Source: Ideonella azotifigens (GTDB taxonomy: Bacteria > Pseudomonadota > Gammaproteobacteria > Burkholderiales > Burkholderiaceae_C). From it: 36,952 nucleotides of DNA. Positions 10,382-17,477 of the stretch are shown here, in pieces. Position 1 is the first letter of the stretch. Each line of letters begins with the position of its first letter. The translations under genes and the position numbers were made by a program. The notes beneath the pieces were generated by a model that worked only from the letters and a program-made list of their open reading frames with translations, had not been told where the DNA came from and searched no databases. Where the stretch lies: assembly GCF_006519715.1 (NCBI RefSeq), contig NZ_VIDT01000005.1, forward strand, positions 1 to 36,952, written 5' to 3'.

Positions 10382-11641
10382 TCAGGGGCGGCGCAGCAGC
10401 CGATCCGGCGAAGTCGCGTCGTCACCCAGCTCGGCCTTCACCCGGCGTTCGATCTCCAGCATCAGCTTGAGCAGGTCCGCGCGCGGGTTGAGCTGGAAGG
10501 CCTTGGCACCGGCCTGCTCGGGGAAGAGCTGGGCCAGCACGGGCTGCAGTTCGCGCGCGGTCGAGTCGATGCGCAACTGGAGCACAAAGGGTGCCGGGAC
10601 CGGCGCGGCGCCATTTGCAGTGGCGGACACCGCGGCTTCGGCCGGGTCGGCCAGGGTGGGCATGGCGCCAGAGGTCGATGGCTCGGACGGCGGATGTTGC
10701 GCTCCATCGGCGGGGGCGTCGAACACCAGTTCGCGGCTGCTGAAGCTGCGTGGCGCGCTGCCGGCACAGGCGGCCAGGTCGGGCACCGTCCAGGGCTGGA
10801 GCGGCGAGCCATCCAGCCCGAGGGCCAGGTCCCGGCCCGTGATGAACTCGTTGTGCGGCCAGCCGCTGTCGCCGCGCCACCAACGGTTTCTCACGCGCGC
10901 AAAGGTCTGCCGCGTGACCGCGATCGGCTGGGCCCCGTAGCGCTCCGGCAGGGCCTTGAGTTCCTCGTCCACTGCGGTGGCGTAGGCCACGCCTGCCCGG
11001 GCCACCGCGCGCGCGCCGATCTCGATGCCGACAACGTGCGAAAGCGTGTCCTCATAGGTGAAGGCCGAGATCTTCTCGGGGGCCAGGAAGGTGCTGCGGT
11101 AGTCGAACCAGGTCAGCACTTCGTGCCAGGTCATCATCAGGAACGCCATGCGGCGTGCGAGCGTGTCCAGTTCGGGCCAGGGCGGGGGCGATCCCTGCGC
11201 CAGCGCAGGGCGCTGCAAGGTGACGCGCACTTGCATGCCGCGGTCGCCGGCAGGCACGGTGAACTTGAGCGTCTGGTCCTGGCGGGCCCAGGCCGCGCCC
11301 AGCCGGCCGTGCAGGTAGGCCACCCAATCTGCGGACTGGCGCAGGTGGTCCACGTCCAGGAAGCCGGCTGCGCAGGTGTAAACCAGCCCCCCTCTTTCGC
11401 CGCGATGGTCGCGATAGCCGTGCTGGCCGACGAAGTGGACGTCGAAGAACATGTTGTCCACGCCGCGCAGCGTATGCAGCGCCGGGATGGTGCCCAGGCG
11501 CACCCCGGGGGCGAAGCCGGCCTCCTGCGCATCGAGCGCCGCGGCCCTGCCATTGCCCGCGCACATGGCCAGGCCAAGAACTGCCGCGGCAAGCTTCAGT
11601 CGCGCTGCGCAACTGTGTCTGATGCGATGGGAATTCCACAC
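10382..11641 (-). CDS. Exported DUF4056-like protein of unknown function
   Basis: This 419-aa protein appears to belong to DUF4056, judged from RGGLVYTCAAGFLDVDHLR…ADWVAYL near residues 80-115 and a later TWHEVLTWFDY / FTYEDTLSHVVGIEIG pair. I assign it from memory of the family pattern. I prefer a GTG start at 11641. A GAGGGAGGCGG ribosome site lies just before it, and the N-terminus then forms a signal peptide (basic residues, LKLAAAVLGLAMCAG, cleavage near GRA/ALD). Longer frames to 11764 have no such support. Conserved His, Asp and Glu residues would allow a hydrolase role, but none is proven. The C-terminal third is Ala/Pro-rich. Its stop lies 4 bases from the stop of the convergent ligase gene. 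Confidence 0.7.
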   Translation of the reverse strand: MWNSHRIRHSCAARLKLAAAVLGLAMCAGNGRAAALDAQEAGFAPGVRLGTIPALHTLRGVDNMFFDVHFVGQHGYRDHRGERGGLVYTCAAGFLDVDHLRQSADWVAYLHGRLGAAWARQDQTLKFTVPAGDRGMQVRVTLQRPALAQGSPPPWPELDTLARRMAFLMMTWHEVLTWFDYRSTFLAPEKISAFTYEDTLSHVVGIEIGARAVARAGVAYATAVDEELKALPERYGAQPIAVTRQTFARVRNRWWRGDSGWPHNEFITGRDLALGLDGSPLQPWTVPDLAACAGSAPRSFSSRELVFDAPADGAQHPPSEPSTSGAMPTLADPAEAAVSATANGAAPVPAPFVLQLRIDSTARELQPVLAQLFPEQAGAKAFQLNPRADLLKLMLEIERRVKAELGDDATSPDRLLRRP

Positions 11642-11704
11642 GATGCCGCCTCCCTCTCCACATTGGGCCGAACCGGCCCGCATGCTAGGCCTGGCCCGCG
11701 ATCC

Positions 11705-11727
11705 GCTTGTGGGCGACGGGCACAAGC
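11705..11727. promoter_or_regulatory. Inverted repeat GCTTGTG-N9-CACAAGC in the divergent promoter region
   Basis: Two 7-base perfect arms (11705-11711 and 11721-11727) lie 64 bases upstream of the DUF4056-like start, in the 269-base space between that gene and the Liv binding-protein gene. A regulator binding site for either gene is possible. No regulator gene is adjacent. Confidence 0.3.
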
Positions 11728-11834
11728 AATCGTCGGAAGAGGGGTCTTGCATCGCTCGCTGCACGGCCGGCCCGCGCGCATGGCGTTTTCCCGCGGCTTT
11801 GTCCCGGGCGCGACAAGCTTTAGTGGTAGTCCCT

Positions 11835-11855
11835 GAAGCCCTGCACAGGGGCTTC
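11835..11855 (+). other. Hairpin-forming repeat in the leader of the Liv operon
   Basis: GAAGCCC (11835-11841) pairs with GGGCTTC (11849-11855) around a 7-base loop, 56 bases before the binding-protein start codon. No T-run follows, so it is not a normal terminator. It may be an mRNA-stabilising 5' hairpin or an operator. A further partial copy of the arm (TGGCTTCAG) lies at 11869-11877. Confidence 0.3.
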
Positions 11856-11910
11856 CGTTACCGTTGACTGGCTTCAGTGCAGCGCATCAAACACAACAGG
11901 AGACGGCCCG

Positions 11911-13149
11911 ATGAAGATCAGCTACAAATGGCTTGGCATGGTGGTCACGGCATCGCTGGCGATGACCACCGGCCTGGCCCACGCCCAGAAGGGCGAAACG
12001 GTCAAGGTCGCGTGGATCGACCCCTTGAGCGGGCTGATGGCCCCGGTCGGCCAGAACCAGGTCAAGAGCTTCCAGTTCATTGCCGAGCAGTTCAACAAGG
12101 GCAATGCGGCCGGCGTGAAGTTTGAAGTCGTCCCGATTGACAACAAGCTCAGCCCGGCCGAGTCGTTGAATGCCTTGAAGTCGGCCATCGACCAGGGTGT
12201 GCGCTATGTGACCCAGGGCAATGGCTCCAGCGTTGCACTGGCGCTGATCGATGCGATCAACAAGCACAACGAGCGCAACCCGGGCAAGGAAGTCGTCTAC
12301 CTCAATCATTCTGCGGTAGACCCCGACCTGACCAACAGCAAGTGCAGCTACTGGCACTTCCGGCTGGACGCCGACACCTCGATGAAGATGGAGGCCTTGA
12401 CCACCTTCATGAAGGACCAGAAGGACATTCAGAAGGTCTACCTGATCAATCAGAACTATTCGCATGGCCAGCAGGTGGCCAAATACTTCAAGGACGCGCT
12501 GGCGCGCAAGCGTCCGGACGTGCAGGTGGCGGGCGAAGATCTGCATCCCCTGGCCCAGGTGCGCGACTTCGCGCCATATGTCGCCAAGATCAAGGCCTCC
12601 GGCGCCGACACCGTGGTGACCGGCAACTGGGGATCCGACCTCACCCTGCTGGTGAAGGCGGCCAACGACGCCGGCCTGAACGTCAAGTTCTACACCTACT
12701 ACGCCGGCGTGACAGGCACGCCCACCGCGCTCGGTGCCGCGGCAGCCGGTCGTGTGTTCCAGGTCGCCTACGCCACCTCCAACATGGGTGGCGCGACCGC
12801 CAAGCTGATGGCTGACTTCAAGACCAAGTTCAACGACGACTGGTACACGGGCTCCAGCTACCACCTGTTCGCGCTGCTGAGCGACGCGATGGCCAAGGCC
12901 AAGTCCACCGACCCGGTGAAGGTCGCCGCTGCCATGGAAGGCCTGAAGTTCAAGAGCTTCAACGGCGAGGTCGAGATGCGCAAGACCGACCACCAACTGC
13001 AGCAGCCGCTGTTCATCTCGGTTTGGCAGAAGACTGACGCGAAGAACAACTACAGCGTCGAGAACACCGGCTACACCTTCGCCGAGGTCAAGGCCTACGA
13101 CGCGTATGTTTCCAGCACGCCCACCTCGTGCCAGATGAAGCGGCCCTGA
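11911..13149 (+). CDS. Branched-chain amino-acid-type ABC transporter substrate-binding protein
   Basis: This 412-aa periplasmic binding protein is of the LivK/HAAT type I fold. The signal peptide spans residues 1-25 (MKISYKWLGMVVTASLAM…AHA). The mature start VKVAWIDPLSGLMAPVGQ is the typical ligand-pocket strand, followed by NALKSAIDQGVRYVTQGNGS and the inter-lobe segments. The RBS AGGAGACGG precedes the ATG. It is the first gene of a five-gene transporter operon. The ligand may be a branched-chain amino acid, amide, urea or aromatic or aliphatic acid. Neighbouring acyl-CoA catabolism makes an organic acid plausible, but this cannot be decided from the sequence. Confidence 0.93.
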   Translation: MKISYKWLGMVVTASLAMTTGLAHAQKGETVKVAWIDPLSGLMAPVGQNQVKSFQFIAEQFNKGNAAGVKFEVVPIDNKLSPAESLNALKSAIDQGVRYVTQGNGSSVALALIDAINKHNERNPGKEVVYLNHSAVDPDLTNSKCSYWHFRLDADTSMKMEALTTFMKDQKDIQKVYLINQNYSHGQQVAKYFKDALARKRPDVQVAGEDLHPLAQVRDFAPYVAKIKASGADTVVTGNWGSDLTLLVKAANDAGLNVKFYTYYAGVTGTPTALGAAAAGRVFQVAYATSNMGGATAKLMADFKTKFNDDWYTGSSYHLFALLSDAMAKAKSTDPVKVAAAMEGLKFKSFNGEVEMRKTDHQLQQPLFISVWQKTDAKNNYSVENTGYTFAEVKAYDAYVSSTPTSCQMKRP

Positions 13150-13181
13150 GCAGGGTGAGCGCGCCGCTGCGCGCCTGAACC

Positions 13182-13216
13182 GGGCCCGCCGGACGCCGCT
13201 CCGCCGGGCCCTTTTT
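13182..13216 (+). terminator. Intra-operon terminator between binding protein and permease
   Basis: GGGCCCG (13182-13188) pairs with CGGGCCC (13205-13211), and T5 follows directly. It lies 33 bases past the binding-protein stop and 34 bases before the first permease. Partial termination here would give more binding protein than membrane subunits, a usual need in binding-protein-dependent importers. Confidence 0.8.
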
Positions 13217-13249
13217 GTCGACCTTTCTACGTCACTGGAATCACCTGCC

Positions 13250-14281
13250 GTGGACCAGATCCTGATCAACCTGCTGAACGGCTTCAGCTCCGGGCTGTTG
13301 CTGTTCATGCTCAGCTCCGGGCTGACGCTGATCTTCAGCATGATGGGCGTGCTGAACTTCGCCCATGCCAGCTTCTACATGCTGGGCGCCTACGTGGCCT
13401 ATTCGCTGAGCAACTGGCTGGGCTTCACCGCTGCGCTGGTGCTGGCCCCGCTGATCGTCGGCGGCCTGGGCGCCTTGTTCGAGCGCACGGCACTGCGCCG
13501 CGCGCACAAGTTCGGCCATGTGCCCGAACTGCTGATCACCTTCGGCCTGTCCTACGTGGTGCTGGAAGTGGTGCAGCTGATCTGGGGCCGCACGCCGGTG
13601 CCGGCGGTGCCGCCGGCCTGGCTGCAAAGCTCGGCCTTCACGGTGGTGCAGTCGGCCCAGCACGGGCTGTCCATCGTGGCGGGCGTGGCGCCGCCGGAGA
13701 TGTGCCAGTCCGCAGGCGAGGCGGCAGCCAGCTGCTCGCGTTTCCCGATGACCCGCGCCTTCATGATGCTGGTCTCGCTGGGCATGCTGCTTGCGCTGTG
13801 GCTGCTGCTGACGCGCACCCGCATCGGCCTGGTGATCCAGGCGGCGCTGACCCACCCGGAAATGGCCGAGGCGCTGGGCCACAACGTGCCGCGCGTGCTG
13901 ATGCTGGTGTTCGGCTCCGGCTGCGCACTGGCGGCGCTGGCCGGCGTGATCGGCGGTGTCACCTTCGTCACCGAGCCGGCGATGGCCGCGGTGGTCGGCT
14001 CCATCATCTTCGTGGTCGTGGTGGTGGGCGGCATGGGCTCGCTGGCCGGGGCCTTTGTCGGCTCCATCGTCATCGGCCTTTTGCAGACGCTGCCGCTGAC
14101 GGTGGACGCTTCGCTGGCCGACCTGTTCAACCGCTTCGGCGCTTCGGTGCACGAAGGCTCGCGGGGCTGGCCGCTGCTGCGCATCACGCTGGCGCAGGCG
14201 GCGCCCATCCTGCCGTACCTGCTGCTGGTGTTGATCCTGATCTTCCGGCCCAAGGGCTTGATGGGCACACGGGAGGAATGA
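13250..14281 (+). CDS. livH: LivH-type ABC transporter permease
   Basis: This 343-aa inner-membrane permease belongs to the branched-chain amino acid family. The start, LINLLNGFSSGLLLFMLSSGLTLIFSMMGVLNFAHASFYMLGAY cut here into its two parts LINLLNGFSSG and GVLNFAHASFYMLGAY, is the LivH hallmark. The EAA-like coupling region is RTRIGLVIQAALTHPEMAEALG, and the end GTREE follows IFRPKGLMG. Eight or so hydrophobic segments are visible. It starts with GTG at 13250 with only a weak ribosome site, and pairs with the LivM protein 4 bases downstream. A Ser/Cys/Ala-rich insert near residues 145-165 (PPEMCQSAGEAAASCSRF) lies in a periplasmic loop and is longer than in E. coli LivH. Confidence 0.93.
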   Translation: MDQILINLLNGFSSGLLLFMLSSGLTLIFSMMGVLNFAHASFYMLGAYVAYSLSNWLGFTAALVLAPLIVGGLGALFERTALRRAHKFGHVPELLITFGLSYVVLEVVQLIWGRTPVPAVPPAWLQSSAFTVVQSAQHGLSIVAGVAPPEMCQSAGEAAASCSRFPMTRAFMMLVSLGMLLALWLLLTRTRIGLVIQAALTHPEMAEALGHNVPRVLMLVFGSGCALAALAGVIGGVTFVTEPAMAAVVGSIIFVVVVVGGMGSLAGAFVGSIVIGLLQTLPLTVDASLADLFNRFGASVHEGSRGWPLLRITLAQAAPILPYLLLVLILIFRPKGLMGTREE

Positions 14282-14285
14282 GGCA

Positions 14286-15695
14286 ATGAGCATGGCTGTA
14301 CAACCTGACATGGCGGCTTCGCCCGCGGCCATCCGTCCTGCCGCGCCGGTGCTGGCCGCGGTGCCCAGCGGCCCGCCGCCAGTGGCCACCGTGCGCCGGC
14401 AACCCAGTCCGCGCAGCTACCACTTCAAGCCCTGGAATGTGGGCCGCGCGCTGATCTGGAGCCTGTTCGCCGTGACCTTGCTGGTCGTGCCGCTGCTGTG
14501 GACCACCAGCTTCGCGCAGACCATGCTGTGCCAGATGGGCATCGGCATCATCGCCTGCCTTGCCTACAACATCCTGCTCGGCCAGGGCGGCATGCTGAGC
14601 TTTGGGCATGCGGTCTACAGCGGTCTCGGCGGCTTTGTTGCGATCCATGCGCTGAACGCCGTCAGCGCCGGCAGCCTGCACCTGCCGGTCAGCCTGGTGC
14701 CGATCGCGGGCGGGCTGGGCGGCCTGTTCTTCGCCGCGCTGCTGGGCTACGTGACGACCAAGAAGAGTGGCACGACCTTCGCGATGATCACGCTGGGCCT
14801 GGGCGAGCTGGTCTGGTCCATGTCGCTGATGCTGCCGGAGTTCTTCGGCGGCGAGGGCGGCGTCTCGGGCAACCGCGTGGTCGGCGAGAAGGTCTTCGGC
14901 ATCAGCTTCGGGCCGCAGATCCAGCTGTACTACCTGATCGCCGTCTACTGCTTCGTCTGCACCGGGCTGATGTTCGCGCTGACCCGCACGCCGCTGGGCC
15001 GCATGCTCAACGCCGTGCGCGACAACCCGGAGCGCGTCGAGTTCATCGGCTACTCCACGCAGCGCGTGCGCTACCTGGCCTTCATGATCTCCGGCTTCTT
15101 CGCCGGCATTGCGGGCGGGCTGAGCGCGCTGAACACCGAGATCGTCAATGCCGAAGTGGTCGGCGCCGCGCGTTCGGGCTCTTACCTGCTGTTCGTGTTC
15201 CTCGGCGGCGCCACTTTCTTCTTCGGGCCCATCATCGGCGCGGTGCTGATGGTCGTGGCGCTGGTGCTGCTGTCGGAGCTCACGCAGGCTTGGCTGCTCT
15301 ACCTGGGCCTGGTCTTCATGTTCATGGTGATGTTTGCGCCCGGTGGTGTGGCCGGACTGGTCATGATGAACCTTCGCGTGGCTGCGCACGGCAAGCTGGG
15401 CCGCTTGTGGACAGGCTACCTGGCGCTGGCTGGCACGGCAGCCACGGTGCTGCTGGCCGCGGCGGTCTGCATCGAGATGGTCTACCACCTGCGGCTCAAC
15501 GAGGCGCTGGGCCCGCAGATGAACTTCCTCGGCGTGACGCTGGATGCCAAAGGCCTGGATGCCTGGTGCGGCGCAGCGCTGCTGCTGCTGACCGGTGCCG
15601 GGTTGTTCGAAGTTTCGAGGCGGCACTTTGCCCAGCAATGGGGCGAGGCGCAGGAAGAGATCGAGCGCGAGATGAAGCGCAGGGAGGCCTTGTGA
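14286..15695 (+). CDS. livM: LivM-type ABC transporter permease with N- and C-terminal extensions
   Basis: This 469-aa partner permease has the family core LAYNILLGQGGMLSFGHAVY, GTTFAMITLGLGELVW, the coupling loop RTPLGRMLNAVRDNPERVEFIGY, and SGSYLLFVFLGG…FFGPIIGA. It carries ~55 extra N-terminal residues rich in Pro/Ala before the first membrane helix. After the usual end (FAPGGVAGLVMMN, residue ~360) there is a ~105-residue extension with two more hydrophobic helices and a charged tail (EIEREMKRREAL). The start at 14286 has GAGGAATGAGG upstream; 14292 is an alternative. Its stop overlaps the livG start by one base (TGATG). Confidence 0.93.
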   Translation: MSMAVQPDMAASPAAIRPAAPVLAAVPSGPPPVATVRRQPSPRSYHFKPWNVGRALIWSLFAVTLLVVPLLWTTSFAQTMLCQMGIGIIACLAYNILLGQGGMLSFGHAVYSGLGGFVAIHALNAVSAGSLHLPVSLVPIAGGLGGLFFAALLGYVTTKKSGTTFAMITLGLGELVWSMSLMLPEFFGGEGGVSGNRVVGEKVFGISFGPQIQLYYLIAVYCFVCTGLMFALTRTPLGRMLNAVRDNPERVEFIGYSTQRVRYLAFMISGFFAGIAGGLSALNTEIVNAEVVGAARSGSYLLFVFLGGATFFFGPIIGAVLMVVALVLLSELTQAWLLYLGLVFMFMVMFAPGGVAGLVMMNLRVAAHGKLGRLWTGYLALAGTAATVLLAAAVCIEMVYHLRLNEALGPQMNFLGVTLDAKGLDAWCGAALLLLTGAGLFEVSRRHFAQQWGEAQEEIEREMKRREAL

Positions 15696-16528
15696 TGAGC
15701 AGTTCGGTTGCCGTGTCTTCCAACGGGTCCAGCCCGTACGCCTTGGAATTGTTAGGGGCGCACAAGCGGTTTGGGCTGACGGAAATCATCCGCGGCGCAC
15801 AGCTGCAGGTGAAGCCGGGCGAGCGCGTGGCCATCATCGGGCCCAACGGCGCGGGCAAGTCCACCTTGTTCAACCTGATCTCCGGGCGCTTCGGCCTCAG
15901 CAGCGGCGAGATCCGCCTGCACGGCGAGCGCATCGACGGGCTCAAGCCTTACGAAATCAACCGCCGCGGACTGTCGCGCAGCTTCCAGGTCAGCAACCTG
16001 TTCACCCGCCTCTCGGTGTTCGAGAACCTGCGCTGTGCGGTGCTGTGGTCCATGGGCCAGCGCTACGCGTTCTGGCGCTTCCTGTCCAACCAGCACGAGG
16101 CCAACGCGCGTGCCGAGGAGGTCATGCAGATGATCAAGCTCGACAAGCGGCGCGACCAGCTGGCAATGAACCTCACCTATGCCGAGCAGCGTGCGCTGGA
16201 GATCGGCATCACCATCGCCGGCGGCTCCAGCGTGATCCTGCTGGACGAACCGACCGCCGGCATGAGCAAGAGCGAAACCAAGCGCTTCATCCAGCTGATC
16301 CGCGAGGTCACCGAAGGCAAGACGCTGCTGACCGTGGAACACGACATGGGCGTGGTCTTCGGCCTGGCGGACCGCATTGCGGTGCTGGTCTATGGCGAGG
16401 TGATCGCCTTCGACACGCCAGATGCGGTGCGCGCCAACCCGCGCGTGCAGGAGGCCTACCTCGGCTCGGTGCTGGCTGATCACCAGGCGGCCGAAGCTGT
16501 GGCGCAGCCGATGGGGTGCGCTGCATGA
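15695..16528 (+). CDS. livG: LivG-type ABC transporter ATPase (non-canonical signature motif)
   Basis: This 277-aa ATPase has Walker A GPNGAGKST (Lys55), Q-loop SFQVSNLF, Walker B VILLDEPTAGM and switch His in TVEHDMG. The ABC signature, normally LSGGQ or LSYGQQ in this family, reads LTYAEQ at residues 160-165 (16172-16189), so the glycine that contacts the gamma-phosphate is replaced. It overlaps livM by one base and livF by four (ATGA), which couples translation. It powers uptake through the LivH/LivM pair. An N-terminal Ser-rich stretch of ~13 residues precedes the fold. Confidence 0.93.
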   Translation: MSSSVAVSSNGSSPYALELLGAHKRFGLTEIIRGAQLQVKPGERVAIIGPNGAGKSTLFNLISGRFGLSSGEIRLHGERIDGLKPYEINRRGLSRSFQVSNLFTRLSVFENLRCAVLWSMGQRYAFWRFLSNQHEANARAEEVMQMIKLDKRRDQLAMNLTYAEQRALEIGITIAGGSSVILLDEPTAGMSKSETKRFIQLIREVTEGKTLLTVEHDMGVVFGLADRIAVLVYGEVIAFDTPDAVRANPRVQEAYLGSVLADHQAAEAVAQPMGCAA

Positions 16529-17232
16529 CAAAAGAACTGCTGCAGCTGTCCAATGTGCATGCCTACTATGGCAAGAGCCATGTGCTGCACGGCGTGTCGC
16601 TGAACATTGGCGAAGGCGAGATCGTCAGCCTGCTGGGTCGCAACGGCGCGGGCCGCTCCACCACCGTCAAGGCCATCATGGGCCTGGTGGACGCACAGGG
16701 CTCGGTCAAGTGGCGGGGCCGCGAACTGGTCGGCCGCAAGGCCTTCGAGATCGCCCACGAAGGCATTGGCTACGTGCCCGAGAACCGCGACATCTTCCCG
16801 CGCCTCACCGTGGGCCAGAACCTGCTGCTGGGCGTGAAGAGCGGCAACAAAAAAGGCCGCTGGAGCCTGGACGACATGTTCAAGCTGTTCCCTCGCCTGA
16901 AGGAGCGTGAACACACCGCCGCCGGCGTGCTCTCAGGCGGCGAGCAGCAGATGCTCACGCTGTGCCGCACGCTGATGGGCGACCCGGACCTGATCATGAT
17001 CGACGAGCCCACCGAAGGCCTCGCCCCGAAGATCGTGGAACTCGTCGCCGACTACCTGCGCGAACTCAAGCGCCGCGGCATCTCGGTCCTGCTGGTCGAA
17101 CAGAAGCTCACCATCGCCCTCGAAGTCTCCGAACGTTGTCTGGTGATGGGCCACGGCCGCATCGTGTTCGAGGGCTCGCCGGCAGAACTGAAGGCCAACA
17201 GCAACGTCCGCAAGGAGTGGCTGGAGGTTTGA
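16525..17232 (+). CDS. livF: LivF-type ABC transporter ATPase (Walker A Lys replaced by Arg)
   Basis: This 235-aa second ATPase of the importer begins with LLQLSNVHAYYGKSHVLHGV, the LivF pattern. Walker A reads GRNGAGRST: the invariant Lys is Arg44 (codon CGC at 16654-16656). The signature LSGGEQQM, Walker B LIMIDEPTEGL and VEQK in place of the usual H-loop VEQN follow. The ATG at 16525 overlaps the livG stop as ATGA. Arg in Walker A usually weakens hydrolysis. I recall GRNG.GRST in other beta-proteobacterial LivF-like proteins, so this is probably a subfamily trait and not a sequencing error. It is the last gene of the operon. Confidence 0.93.
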   Translation: MTKELLQLSNVHAYYGKSHVLHGVSLNIGEGEIVSLLGRNGAGRSTTVKAIMGLVDAQGSVKWRGRELVGRKAFEIAHEGIGYVPENRDIFPRLTVGQNLLLGVKSGNKKGRWSLDDMFKLFPRLKEREHTAAGVLSGGEQQMLTLCRTLMGDPDLIMIDEPTEGLAPKIVELVADYLRELKRRGISVLLVEQKLTIALEVSERCLVMGHGRIVFEGSPAELKANSNVRKEWLEV

Positions 17233-17373
17233 ACGGGGCGACTTCGGCAGGCATGCGTGCCCGGAGGGGCCCGTACGGCGCGCGGCGTTGTCCTGCCCGC
17301 TGCCAAGGTCTTCTTGGTGTTTTCCCTCCCCCCACCTGTCGCAGCAGGGACATCATCTGAAACGTCCTCGTTC

Positions 17374-17396
17374 TTAGAATCGAACGATCGTGCTAA
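17374..17396. promoter_or_regulatory. Possible TetR-family (fatty-acid regulator type) operator
   Basis: The 244-base gap before the fad cluster contains TTAG…CGAACGATCGTGCTAA (17374-17396), built on the perfect 8-base palindrome ACGATCGT (17384-17391) with partly symmetric flanks. CG-centred palindromes of this look are typical of TetR-family fatty-acid regulators (FadP/PsrA-like) in beta/gamma-proteobacteria. It lies 82 bases before the start codon. No regulator gene is in the window, so the assignment is inference. Confidence 0.4.
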
Positions 17397-17477
17397 TTCT
17401 GGTCGGGACGCTTTCTCCACCGGGTCAGCACGTCGCCTTCCGGCGTCTTTCCTCTCCTTTCCCAAAGGGATACCGAC

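Noticed and set aside
11864-11892. TTGACT as a -35 box for the Liv operon
   Set aside because: With 17-base spacing there is no acceptable -10, and transcription would begin on top of the ribosome site.
14498-16528. Long plus-strand frame running into livG
   Set aside because: Before 15695 it is an out-of-frame reading of livM; the Arg/Gly-rich product has no permease helices.
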